Shown here: positions 8,701 to 14,917 of the stretch, one piece after another
How the letters are laid out: every line of letters starts with the position of its first letter
How positions within the stretch are numbered: position 1 is the stretch's first letter
Origin: Syntrophomonas sp. UBA1376
Lineage (GTDB): Bacteria > Bacillota > Syntrophomonadia > Syntrophomonadales > Syntrophomonadaceae
Reading direction: 5' to 3'
Assembly: GCA_002305535.1 (NCBI GenBank)
Contig: DBRE01000021.1
Location: forward strand, 740-22,260
Length of the DNA: 21,521 nucleotides
Notes under the pieces: generated by a model
Told to the model about the DNA's origin: nothing
Seen by the model: only the letters and a program-made list of their open reading frames with translations
Databases searched by the model: none
Translations under genes and position numbers: made by a program

Positions 8701-10174
8701 CTTTCCACCGGGAGGCGATCAGGAGATCGATCTTCTGCTTCCTCGGGTGCAGGCGGGTAAAGCTAAGCTTGACCAACTCAATTTCCGGTTAGAACAGGCA
8801 GACAAAGATTACCGTGTCAAAGAGGATCGCTATAAACGTCAGGAAGAGGAATTCTTTCGTAACTATAGTGAAAGGGTAATATTTGCTGATCCCTTGCCCA
8901 TAGTGCAACAGCAGTTGCAGGGGGAGAGGGAGAAACTACAGCAGCAAAAGGAATACCTGCAGGAGCAGGTAGATAGAGTAACTCGGGAACTTAACCTCAT
9001 CAAGCAGGCTAGGGACTCTTTAGAGAAAAAAAATGAACGCTTTGATTTCCTTCCCGAAGAGATCAGTGAATGTGATCTGCCGGCAACGGTTGAGCAGGAA
9101 TTTCCCTACCGACCTATTCAGGTTATTGAAGAGCACGTCCAGAAACTGCAAGAGCAAAAAAATGAGTTGGCTCAGCAAATAGAATACCTGGATCGGGAAA
9201 AGAACCGGGTGAACAATTTTTGCCAACAACAGGTCAGTGATCCCAAGCTGAGGAAGATGGTGACTGATGGGCTCAGTTATGAAGATTACCAGGAGGTATG
9301 GTCCTGGAGAACCCGAATGACTGAGCGAATAGCCAAAACAGTGCGTATGTTTGAGGATGATATGCGCGAGCATGACCGGGAGTTACAGCAGTTCATTAAC
9401 CACTTATATGGCTATTTGGTGACCTTGGCAGGGGAATTGCGTCTTATTCCACGTAAAACCAGGGTGAAGGTAGAGGAAAGTTGGAAAGAGATTTTTATTT
9501 TTGAGGTACCTTCCTGGGATGAAAAGGAGGGCAAAGCCCGGCTGCAATCCCATGTTGATTGGATAATTAACCAGATCGAAGGCCCCCACTATCGTGATGA
9601 ATCTGGCAAGGAAGATTATGGGCTTATTCATAAAGACCTGCTGAAATGGCTGCAATCGCAGCAATTGCTGCGCATTGTGATGAACGATAAGACCATCAAG
9701 GTAAAATGTCGTAAGGTAACTGCTGACAGTCAGGTGAGTGGCTATCCCAGCAGCTGGGAAAGCTCCAATCAGTGGTCGGGAGGAGAGAAGTGGAGCAAAA
9801 ATATGGCGCTTTTCCTGGGCTTGCTCAACTATCTGGCGGAAAAACGCCAGGCCATTGATCCCCGGGCCCAGCGCAGCCGAACTGTCATTCTCGATAATCC
9901 CTTTGGCAAAGCTTCCAGTGATCACGTTCTGGATCCGGTTTTCTTTATCGCTGAGCAGCTGGGATTTCAGATTATTGCGTTAACTGCTCTGGCAGAAGGC
10001 AAGTTCGTACGGGAATACTTCCCGGTGGTCTACAGCTGTCGGCTGCGTCCAACAGCCAGTTCCGATAAATACCTGGTGACCACCGAACAGGAAATTCGCA
10101 AGGCCTATTTCCAAGATCACGCTCCCGAATCCCTGCGCCGCCTAGGAAATACCCAACAGATTGAACTTTTCTAG
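5729..10174 (+). CDS. jetC: Wadjet protein JetC (SMC/MukB-like ATPase)
   Basis: This is a 1481-aa SMC-like motor that loops and senses circular DNA. Domain order is an N-terminal head (about 1-230), a coiled-coil arm (240-600), a hinge-like globular segment (about 610-730), a returning coil (735-1220) and a C-terminal head (1230-1481). Walker A is LLENGGGKT, with K43 and T44. The ABC signature is SGGE at 1350-1353, and Walker B is VILDNPFG (D1389). Walker A lacks the usual first glycine (L37), and the residue after the Walker B aspartate is N1390 where most SMC proteins have the catalytic glutamate. Both may be normal for this JetC branch. The frame is intact throughout and many codons are Q/E-rich, as expected for coiled coil. 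The ATG has AAGGAG upstream, and a hairpin follows at 10255-10287. Confidence 0.92.
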   Translation: MPAISKIRFTNLVYENGAKRYGDEIFSFDSHNGVILLENGGGKTVLVQAVLQTILPHTALAERKAKNTFELENSPAHIAVEWIINEKPRKYALTVVTLFSSKDGLDSYKYVYEYESEDENSLERLPLVRQGSDGRLRPASKEEMYDYYQTMSRNSMNAHYFPLIREYQQYIEQNFKIIISEWRSIARINSAEGEIEGFFEGCKTTAQLVDQLLIPTVEEALAGSGSQEFVETFQKQREHFKKHRQLRERIEESQKVNVQIERYVDTFTAYHQAGQAMAQAKGQAKTLYRLALQEERRVEEALGQHQEASRMWQEQCQELDRHLASYELANLEQDMEQARQVWQQQQEQCHSQQEDYRRQHRRLENLKLARLREGIRVQTEKVSLCQSQLEDLDKDADVQVLANQLQQVDARLRYIYLREESELQSQEQQILARKEQLERKKDEISRHYQLHQTEYQNLLIKKAQAQTQMELAETEMQEIARAILDNYQHDEVAQEKERWEQRAAWLEKDRQANETELQQMIQERTTLQERLPAERRHLQVAVRQEEKLKLQVDSLEEQQQALLRHLQEISPEFSTIDSLYLHQHRISEHLIHRVETLHNEKERALVRDSQTSALFALYEHTTYYSADPLVEGWIEEIREQFSYLEAGTLFVQNAAQQRHRSEADYFLTYPFWAITLICRASEADRLMNRLAKYQKEMTQPLFILTTEEARKLIDAIEQPEVKREDVKRQVFPVGWEANLSRGVFENWKKELEKTAEQLRQARLQRETELQDLQAYWRQVQNFWHHHPYEQYNQLREELRSTHASVVQLDQSIRAQENREQEISRLISQLRKRLQDTQDEISFLSQRLLEAQRYLRKAAERERLRTDIEQNDQLIKERGRELTRWERELHQWRDQLNECQQDLNRVHLQISHLQNEDLFKQVQDCQPQPTDLSRLVLTRQRQDLLDNLQQKQQGRQLIEERLQVARQTKEQLEMDLKRSSLVCEYEIDTQLAFPPGGDQEIDLLLPRVQAGKAKLDQLNFRLEQADKDYRVKEDRYKRQEEEFFRNYSERVIFADPLPIVQQQLQGEREKLQQQKEYLQEQVDRVTRELNLIKQARDSLEKKNERFDFLPEEISECDLPATVEQEFPYRPIQVIEEHVQKLQEQKNELAQQIEYLDREKNRVNNFCQQQVSDPKLRKMVTDGLSYEDYQEVWSWRTRMTERIAKTVRMFEDDMREHDRELQQFINHLYGYLVTLAGELRLIPRKTRVKVEESWKEIFIFEVPSWDEKEGKARLQSHVDWIINQIEGPHYRDESGKEDYGLIHKDLLKWLQSQQLLRIVMNDKTIKVKCRKVTADSQVSGYPSSWESSNQWSGGEKWSKNMALFLGLLNYLAEKRQAIDPRAQRSRTVILDNPFGKASSDHVLDPVFFIAEQLGFQIIALTALAEGKFVREYFPVVYSCRLRPTASSDKYLVTTEQEIRKAYFQDHAPESLRRLGNTQQIELF

Positions 10175-10254
10175 GTTTTCACGCCTAAATGCATGACGGG
10201 TCTGACGGTAAGGACATTTTTACTTCTAACACGCCTTTTATGGACAAAACAAAA

Positions 10255-10287
10255 GGCACAAGGAACATTTGTGTGTTCCCTTGTGCC
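10255..10287 (-). terminator. Intrinsic terminator shared by the convergent jetC and nucleotidyltransferase genes
   Basis: A 12-13 bp stem, GGCACAAGGGAAC read on the minus strand pairing with GTTCCTTGTGCC with one bulge, closes an 8-nt loop. On the minus strand it is followed by TTTTGTTTTG, a good U-tract. On the plus strand the tail is only AT-rich, so it stops the minus-strand gene more convincingly than the Wadjet operon. Confidence 0.8.
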
Positions 10288-10301
10288 CTAAATATTTATG
10301 C

Positions 10302-10619
10302 TTAGACATCTACCTTGTTTAAGATTACTTGGCCGTATTTTTGTATCTCAGTGAGGAAACCATTTCTATCAGTACCTTCTTCGATTAATACAGGTTCAAG
10401 TCGTTCGTCAATATCTCTTCTTAATTTATAAAGAAGTTCTGCATTCTCTAAATAGTCGCCCCTCACGCAATCTACGACTACAGCTACATCAATATCACTA
10501 TCATCCTGCCAGTTGTTTTTAGCATAAGAACCATATAAAATCACTTGCCTAGGTTTTAAGTGCTGGTCAACGACAGCAGCATAGCTTTTGACTATTTCAA
10601 TAATCTGCTCTTTATCCAT
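10302..10619 (-). CDS. MNT-type nucleotidyltransferase-domain protein (orphan)
   Basis: This is a 105-aa minimal nucleotidyltransferase with the classic GSY loop (G30-S31) followed by DSDIDVAVV carrying the metal-binding D42 and D44. Such small MNT proteins usually act with a HEPN-domain partner, where they are antitoxins that modify the HEPN RNase by adding AMP. No HEPN gene is visible within the window, so the partner may be lost or encoded elsewhere. An upstream in-frame start at 10658 exists, but the ATG at 10619 has GGAGG 10 nt before it and gives the usual family length, so I chose it. It converges on the Wadjet operon and ends at the shared terminator. Alternatives are a stand-alone nucleotidyltransferase or a kanamycin-type enzyme fragment; the former is likelier. 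Confidence 0.85.
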   Translation of the reverse strand: MDKEQIIEIVKSYAAVVDQHLKPRQVILYGSYAKNNWQDDSDIDVAVVVDCVRGDYLENAELLYKLRRDIDERLEPVLIEEGTDRNGFLTEIQKYGQVILNKVDV

Positions 10620-10791
10620 AAAAATGTAGCCTCCGTTTCCTCGATAATCCGTTGGCATTTAGCAGTGTTTAATGATTGCATGAGTTTGTCTTACATATTA
10701 ACATAATTTGGAAAGGCGCAAAAACCTATTTAGCATTCTCTCCATTAGTTCGTGTTTGTAAGTTCCCTTTATGTGTTGTATCATGATATCC

Positions 10792-11397
10792 CTAGCCAAC
10801 ACTGTTGATCTGCAGGGATTGATAGCTGTCGATCCATTCTTTAACTTCACTCCAGTGCCGAACCGGGATGATGCCGTCGGACTGCAGGTGGTTATTGTAG
10901 GGGTATTCGAACATAATTACCGGCAGGATCGGGCTTATTTCGCTGACCAGTTCGTAGTGGTCTTCGATCATGATGTCCACCTGATGTTCCCGGCAGACTG
11001 CCAGTTTGCTGAAAAAGTGCATGTTACTGGTAGCATTCAAAATTAGCCGGTCATAGGCAATTTTATTACGGGCCAGCCAATTACGGGTCACTTCTTCCAC
11101 CTGAGGAAATTTGCTGTTGCGTGAAGTGATCAATATCAACTCATGTTGTTTTTTTAGCTCAGCCAGAATCTCTACAGCCTGTTCCTTGGGCTGCATATCG
11201 TGATAGACATGCCCCAGATATTGGTCGAAAAAATCATCTGCATCTTTTGTCTCCCATCCCAGGGCATCTTCCAAATAATAATAGCGTAGGTCAGGTGTGG
11301 TATTTAGTCCTTTTTCCTGGCCATATATTTTAGCATAGTGCATGATCATTTCGGTAGTATGGGTAATGGTATTGTCTATATCAACGCCAATTATCAT
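10792..11397 (-). CDS. HAD-superfamily 5'-nucleotidase-like phosphatase (NT5C type)
   Basis: This 201-aa cytoplasmic HAD enzyme is probably a 5'(3')-deoxyribonucleotidase-like phosphatase. Motif I is DIDNT (D6 nucleophile, D8 acid/base), motif II is ITSR (T91-S92), motif III is the lysine K131, and motif IV is IEDH (E145-D146). The architecture matches the NT5C/YorS-like small HAD group. The substrate could be a nucleotide, but a general phosphatase role is possible. An upstream in-frame start at 11445 would add 16 residues ahead of the motif I strand; the ATG at 11397 follows AGGAGGGAG at good spacing and starts right at the HAD core, so I prefer it. It is divergently oriented to the YdbC gene. 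No partner gene is apparent. Confidence 0.85.
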   Translation of the reverse strand: MIIGVDIDNTITHTTEMIMHYAKIYGQEKGLNTTPDLRYYYLEDALGWETKDADDFFDQYLGHVYHDMQPKEQAVEILAELKKQHELILITSRNSKFPQVEEVTRNWLARNKIAYDRLILNATSNMHFFSKLAVCREHQVDIMIEDHYELVSEISPILPVIMFEYPYNNHLQSDGIIPVRHWSEVKEWIDSYQSLQINSVG

Positions 11398-11536
11398 TGT
11401 TAAACTCCCTCCTGACGACTCTACCTGAACTATTTCTTCCCCCATTCATCTTATCGGCAATCTCGCCAGCTTACAAGGGCTTCTCTGGTAAACACAAATG
11501 TTGAAAGTGGGCAGATTTACAAGATTTAGAAGAGTC

Positions 11537-11563
11537 TTGGACGATTTGTGGATATAGTATAAT
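11537..11563 (+). promoter_or_regulatory. Probable promoter of the YdbC/PC4 gene
   Basis: TTGGAC (11537-11542) and TATAAT (11558-11563) are both close to consensus, but the spacer is only 15 nt. That suggests a weak or regulated promoter. The TATAAT lies about 40 nt before the TTG start. Confidence 0.5.
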
Positions 11564-11604
11564 AAAAATTGATTATTATGTAAATTTAGGGAAGGGGGAT
11601 ACAG

Positions 11605-11844
11605 TTGGCTGATATAAAATATGAAATTACCAGGTCTTTGGGGATACTTTCCCAGGGAACCCGTGGCTGGCAAAAGGAGATCAATCTGATCAGTTGGAAT
11701 GAACGGGCGCCCAAAGTCGATATTCGGGACTGGGCTCCGGAACATGAGAAGATGGGTAAAGGGATTACCCTGACCCGGGAAGAACTAATACATTTGAGGG
11801 ACATTCTTAACCAGCTGGATTTGGAGGAGCTTTCCCTCAGTTAA
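11605..11844 (+). CDS. YdbC/PC4-family single-stranded nucleic acid-binding protein
   Basis: This is a 79-aa protein of the bacterial PC4 (YdbC) family, small dimers that bind single-stranded DNA or RNA and influence transcription or DNA metabolism. The family features are clear: a curved beta sheet opening with IKYEITRSLGILS, GWQKEINLISWN, the highly conserved KVDIRDWAPEHEKMGKGITLT, and a C-terminal dimerisation helix. It begins with TTG, preceded by an AGGGGGA site, and I see no better start. It stands alone, with a promoter of its own. Its role in this organism is unknown; a general ssDNA-binding accessory role is the conservative reading. Confidence 0.88.
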   Translation: MADIKYEITRSLGILSQGTRGWQKEINLISWNERAPKVDIRDWAPEHEKMGKGITLTREELIHLRDILNQLDLEELSLS

Positions 11845-11898
11845 TCAAAGAAATGCCTATCAATCAATGGGTAAGGAAAGTAAAGCTGATGGAAAATG

Positions 11899-11913
11899 GT
11901 GTATAATATACCG
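11899..11913. promoter_or_regulatory. Near-perfect 15-bp palindrome overlapping a TATAAT box
   Basis: The sequence GGTGTATAATATACC is symmetric apart from one mismatched pair and embeds a consensus -10 (11902-11907). No good -35 lies 17 nt upstream, so the promoter may need an activator, or the palindrome may be a repressor site. It is the only candidate promoter before the 472-aa gene. Confidence 0.4.
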
Positions 11914-11985
11914 TAAACAAGTAAAATGTAAACTGATACCAATAATATCAAAATTTTAGACTTGGGGGGAGGGTTCGCAAATATT

Positions 11986-13404
11986 ATGAAAGTTAACAGT
12001 ATAACCAGAGCGGGATCTGTGGATCCAACCCCGGGTATTCCTGAAGAACTTCATAACAGCACTGATAAGATTTTAGCTTATGCAGGTATCAGCCGGGAAA
12101 AGGCTTATCAGTTCCAGTCTAATCTGAAGACTTTTATCAATATGAAAGACAAATCTTTTTCCGATCCTTCCAGCCGACCGATCCGAGCGCAGTTAAGTGC
12201 GACTTTTTTTGAAGCCTATACGTCGGTGTTTAAGAGGGTACAAGAGGAAGATAATTCTGATCAACTTTATTTAATGTTTTTGTACTTTGGATATATGGAC
12301 GAAAGACTGCTAAGTGTAGAGCAGATCAATACGCTCTACAAGCTAGCCAAGGAAATTCCAAAGCAATCAGGCGGTTCAATATATCACCTCAAGTCCTGGC
12401 TGCAAGAAGTTTTTCAACGCACCCGGGAGCCGTCGGTAAATGAATTTGGACTAGACTACCATGAAGTGTTCGTGGAAATGAAACGTCGGCAGGAAGTGAC
12501 CGACAAAGATAAACCAGCCTATGACGCAGACTTGGATGGTCGGCTCAACCATGAGATAAATAACCTATTTAAATTAGGTCAGCGACTTTGTTATGGACAA
12601 ACTAGCGGTTACTTACCCATTCTTCATGGGGAGATGGCCAGCCATGATCTCGAGGCTTCTCTGGTTACACCAGCTAAAATCGAAGCCAGTCTCAATAAAC
12701 TACTGGCAGTTGATTTTTCCGCATTTCATCGCGAGATCGTATTCTCTCATACCAATCGGCAACTAGCCCCTGAACTGATTATGAAGCCGGTACTACCGGA
12801 AATTATCCTTATACCGTGCTTTGGTCAACGGTCTGTGATGTGGCAGGTATTGAGCGGTAAAGTAAAAACCTCCCCGGGACGCTTTTTATTTCCCCTTTTT
12901 ACCAATAAGGATCTGGATGACCTAATGATAGATGCGGTGGGGCAATTTCGTTGGGATCTATCCAAAAACATGTCTAGCTATGTAATAAATAAAGCCAACG
13001 AGATCTCTCTGTATTCAGATTATAGTGATTACATACAGTTCTATGCTAAAAATCGGGAATTGTCTGCAGATGCCCGGGACAAACTCAAAACTATAGTCAA
13101 AAGATACCGCAATAACCCCCGTAATATTTTTGCAGCAGATTATCAAACCTGGATCAATTATGAATCCAATGGGTTACTGCGTCTAAACAAGGTAGCCCGG
13201 GAAATCTTGTTCAAGCACTGCCCCTTTTCCAGAACCATTCGTGATAATCTATTAACAAATCCCCAATACAATGCTATCATTACTCAGTTTAATAATGCCC
13301 GCCTAAAACAGTGTAAGATACTGGAGGCGCGCTATATGAAGGTGAGCAAAACCGAGAATCTTGATCCGGACTTGATGGAGAATATGATTTATTACAAGTC
13401 TTAA
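11986..13404 (+). CDS. Uncharacterised 472-aa cytoplasmic protein
   Basis: I do not recognise this protein. It is hydrophilic, has no signal peptide or convincing membrane segment, and has no obvious Walker, HTH or metal-cluster motif. It is mostly helical and rich in K, N, Q and Y. The segment KPVLPEIILIPCFGQRSVMWQVLSGK (from about residue 265) is the most strand-like and may be a conserved core. The C-terminal third has repeated basic helices (RYRNNPRN, RLKQCKILEARYMK) that could touch nucleic acid or another protein. An in-frame TTG at 11962 exists, but its codons form the GGGGGAGGG ribosome site, so I place the start at the ATG 11986. It has its own likely promoter and stands between YdbC and a small membrane protein. 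Coding is well supported by length; function is open. Confidence 0.75.
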   Translation: MKVNSITRAGSVDPTPGIPEELHNSTDKILAYAGISREKAYQFQSNLKTFINMKDKSFSDPSSRPIRAQLSATFFEAYTSVFKRVQEEDNSDQLYLMFLYFGYMDERLLSVEQINTLYKLAKEIPKQSGGSIYHLKSWLQEVFQRTREPSVNEFGLDYHEVFVEMKRRQEVTDKDKPAYDADLDGRLNHEINNLFKLGQRLCYGQTSGYLPILHGEMASHDLEASLVTPAKIEASLNKLLAVDFSAFHREIVFSHTNRQLAPELIMKPVLPEIILIPCFGQRSVMWQVLSGKVKTSPGRFLFPLFTNKDLDDLMIDAVGQFRWDLSKNMSSYVINKANEISLYSDYSDYIQFYAKNRELSADARDKLKTIVKRYRNNPRNIFAADYQTWINYESNGLLRLNKVAREILFKHCPFSRTIRDNLLTNPQYNAIITQFNNARLKQCKILEARYMKVSKTENLDPDLMENMIYYKS

Positions 13405-13457
13405 GCAGCTTGCCGGCCGTGACGCGGAATGGGAATTTTGCATAGAAGGGGCGAGCT

Positions 13458-13486
13458 AGATCCTTTGGTTTTGCCTCAGGATGACA
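13458..13486 (-). repeat. Half copy of a MITE-like palindromic repeat
   Basis: Read on the minus strand, TGTCATCCTGAGG..AAAGGATCT matches the arm pattern TGTCAnnCTGAGnGnnnCGAAGnnTCT of the palindrome at 13877-13944. Only one arm is clear. It is probably a degraded copy of the same repeat family. Confidence 0.45.
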
Positions 13487-13544
13487 ATTATGAAAAACAC
13501 TCGATGATCACCAGTCATTGAAAATGTTGTTGGAGGAACGGATC

Positions 13545-13790
13545 ATGCTCAGTGCAGTATTTGAAATCAGTTTACTACTAACCCTTTTCATCCTAGGATG
13601 GCTAAAAACAGGATGGAACTCCTTGTTCTACATAGCTCTTATTCTACTCATTTTCTTTAGCATTATTATAGTCCTTTATCTGGTGGGCAAAAGGGCAACA
13701 ATGTCCTGGTGGGAGAAGATCCTGGGTGTAATAGCCATAGCCATATGGCTGATGATAGCCTGGTTTATGCTACAAGAAAAGGGGATATAG
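13545..13790 (+). CDS. Small integral membrane protein, three helices
   Basis: This is an 81-aa hydrophobic protein with three likely membrane helices, at roughly residues 4-21, 24-46 and 55-77. They are separated by short polar turns (KTGWN and GKRATMSWWEK), and the protein ends in a short charged tail. It has no recognisable family motif. An in-frame TTG at 13518 would extend it, but GGAGG directly precedes the ATG at 13545, so I use that start. It is followed closely by a hairpin and flanked on both sides by copies of a MITE-like palindrome. Function is unknown. A holin-like or general small membrane protein role is possible but unsupported. Confidence 0.65.
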   Translation: MLSAVFEISLLLTLFILGWLKTGWNSLFYIALILLIFFSIIIVLYLVGKRATMSWWEKILGVIAIAIWLMIAWFMLQEKGI

Positions 13791-13827
13791 GAAGCGGAGG
13801 GACGTTCTTTTTGCTTCCCTCTGCTTC
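13791..13827 (+). terminator. Strong hairpin after the small membrane protein gene
   Basis: A 12-bp stem, GAAGCGGAGGGA pairing with TCCCTCTGCTTC (one G-U), begins directly after the stop codon at 13788-13790 and closes a 13-nt loop containing a T run. There is no U-tract after the stem, so it is a probable but atypical terminator. The GGAAGC core recurs in terminators at 16881 and 21485. Confidence 0.55.
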
Positions 13828-13876
13828 GTCCCAGGGGAGTTGTCAACAATCCCATCCCCGAGACATCCTTCAATAT

Positions 13877-13944
13877 TGTCACTCTGAGCGATAGCGAAGA
13901 GTCTTGTAAATGTCGTAGATACTTCGCCACCCCTCATGATGACA
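13877..13944. repeat. MITE-like palindromic repeat, 68 bp
   Basis: The left arm TGTCACTCTGAGCGATAGCG... and the right arm ending ...CTCATGATGACA are inverted repeats, with 20 of 28 positions matching. They close on a short centre. The arm pattern (TGTCA-CTGAGCG-GCGAAG-TCT) matches a palindrome that, to my recollection, is dispersed in many Firmicutes genomes. It has no coding capacity and could fold into a hairpin in RNA. A half copy lies at 13458-13486. Confidence 0.6.
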
Positions 13945-14012
13945 TTCTAAAAAACCACCAATAATTCAAGAAAAGTTATACAAAATCCTCCAATAATCAA
14001 ATCAACCAACTC

Positions 14013-14042
14013 TTGACATAAACACAAGAAATGAGTTAATCT
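14013..14042 (+). promoter_or_regulatory. Promoter of the second tetR gene
   Basis: Consensus -35 TTGACA (14013-14018), an 18-nt spacer and -10 TAATCT (14037-14042). The inferred start is near 14049, about 58 nt before the TTG start codon, with a palindrome in the leader. Confidence 0.7.
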
Positions 14043-14068
14043 GTGCATACAGTACCAAAAAAACCTTT

Positions 14069-14078
14069 TCGGTACCGA
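14069..14078. promoter_or_regulatory. Perfect palindrome TCGGTACCGA, candidate operator
   Basis: This is a perfect 10-bp palindrome in the leader of the tetR-family gene, about 20-30 nt downstream of the inferred transcription start. A further GTACC lies just upstream at 14052-14056 and pairs with the GGTAC of the palindrome. It is well placed for autorepression. Confidence 0.45.
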
Positions 14079-14106
14079 GAGTTCAGGCAAGGGTGGTGAA
14101 TAATAA

Positions 14107-14670
14107 TTGCGCGATCAAATCTTAGCAGCAGCAATAGAAGAAATAACCGAGTCTGGTATAAAGTTTACCATGAATGATCTGGTCAGACGCCTGTCAATTA
14201 GCAAAAGTACTTTGTACGCGCATTTTAGATCAAAAGAAGAGTTGGTGGGAGCTATAGTGGACTTATCATTAGCTACTGTACGCCAAAAAGAGAAGAGTAT
14301 ACTCGATGATAACACGTTAAATGTAGCTGAGAAATTAAAGGCGTTAACCGTGATTTATCCTCCAATGACTATTAGCATTCGCGCCATGCTGGACTTAAAA
14401 CGCCACTTTCCCAAAGAGTGGGAAAAGGGTGAACGGCACCGGATAGAAAAATGGAAAACCATTGAATCTTTACTAGACCAAGGTATTAAGGCTGGCTGTT
14501 TTCGCCCGGTTGACTTAACTATGCTCAGCCTAATCTTTAATGGCACTGTGAAGGAATTGATGGATGATCAGGATTTTTTCATACACAATTCTTTATCGTT
14601 TAATGACGCCATGAATAAAGTAGCTGACATAATATTATGGGGGATTATGAATCCCAACGGGGCGGAGTGA
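14107..14670 (+). CDS. TetR/AcrR-family transcriptional regulator
   Basis: This 187-aa regulator carries an N-terminal TetR DNA-binding domain: ILAAAIEEITESGIKFTMNDLVRRLSIS, then KSTLYAHFRSKEELV, which is the typical recognition helix and its exit. The C-terminal domain (60-187) is helical with no ligand signature I recognise. The start is TTG at 14107, preceded by AGGGTGG; no ATG exists upstream in frame near the promoter. It is unrelated in detail to the regulator at 1709-2305. Usual targets of such genes are adjacent transporters or itself. The nearest downstream genes are a ferredoxin and an amino-acid permease, but a terminator-like hairpin separates them. The inducer is unknown. Confidence 0.88.
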   Translation: MRDQILAAAIEEITESGIKFTMNDLVRRLSISKSTLYAHFRSKEELVGAIVDLSLATVRQKEKSILDDNTLNVAEKLKALTVIYPPMTISIRAMLDLKRHFPKEWEKGERHRIEKWKTIESLLDQGIKAGCFRPVDLTMLSLIFNGTVKELMDDQDFFIHNSLSFNDAMNKVADIILWGIMNPNGAE

Positions 14671-14781
14671 ACCCAGAAAGTGACTAATTACAATATGCTG
14701 CGTAGTGACGTGGCGAACTCATGCCCCGTAGCGGATACTTAAGCTTCCACTGCTTCAAGAAGAAAGACTCGTTGACCAAGC

Positions 14782-14842
14782 TTTAGCGTTGGCGTACTTT
14801 GCTGGAGGCTAAAACTCCCCCTACATCTAAAGAGGGTGTTTT
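14782..14842 (+). terminator. Terminator-like hairpin with an overlapping alternative stem
   Basis: AAAACTCCCCCT (14811-14822) pairs with AGAGGGTGTTTT (14831-14842), 10 of 12 positions, around an 8-nt loop and is followed by TCATTCATT. A second stem, TTTAGC (14782-14787) with GCTAAA (14808-14813), uses part of the same 5' arm, so the two are mutually exclusive. This could be a plain terminator for the tetR gene or an attenuator ahead of the ferredoxin gene. Confidence 0.5.
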
Positions 14843-14917
14843 CATTCATTGTGGCCTGTACATAGGTGATAATTGCCGATTGGAGTTTTTGCAGAGTTTG
14901 AATGGGAGGAAAACGTG

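Noticed and set aside
9404..9925. A 173-codon open frame on the minus strand inside jetC
   Set aside because: It lies wholly within the conserved C-terminal head of jetC, has no ribosome site of note and no recognisable motifs; it is an antisense shadow.
14735..14815. A short open stretch (PLLQEERLVDQALALAYFAGG) as a small gene
   Set aside because: It has an in-frame stop just upstream, no start codon with a ribosome site, and overlaps a hairpin-forming leader.
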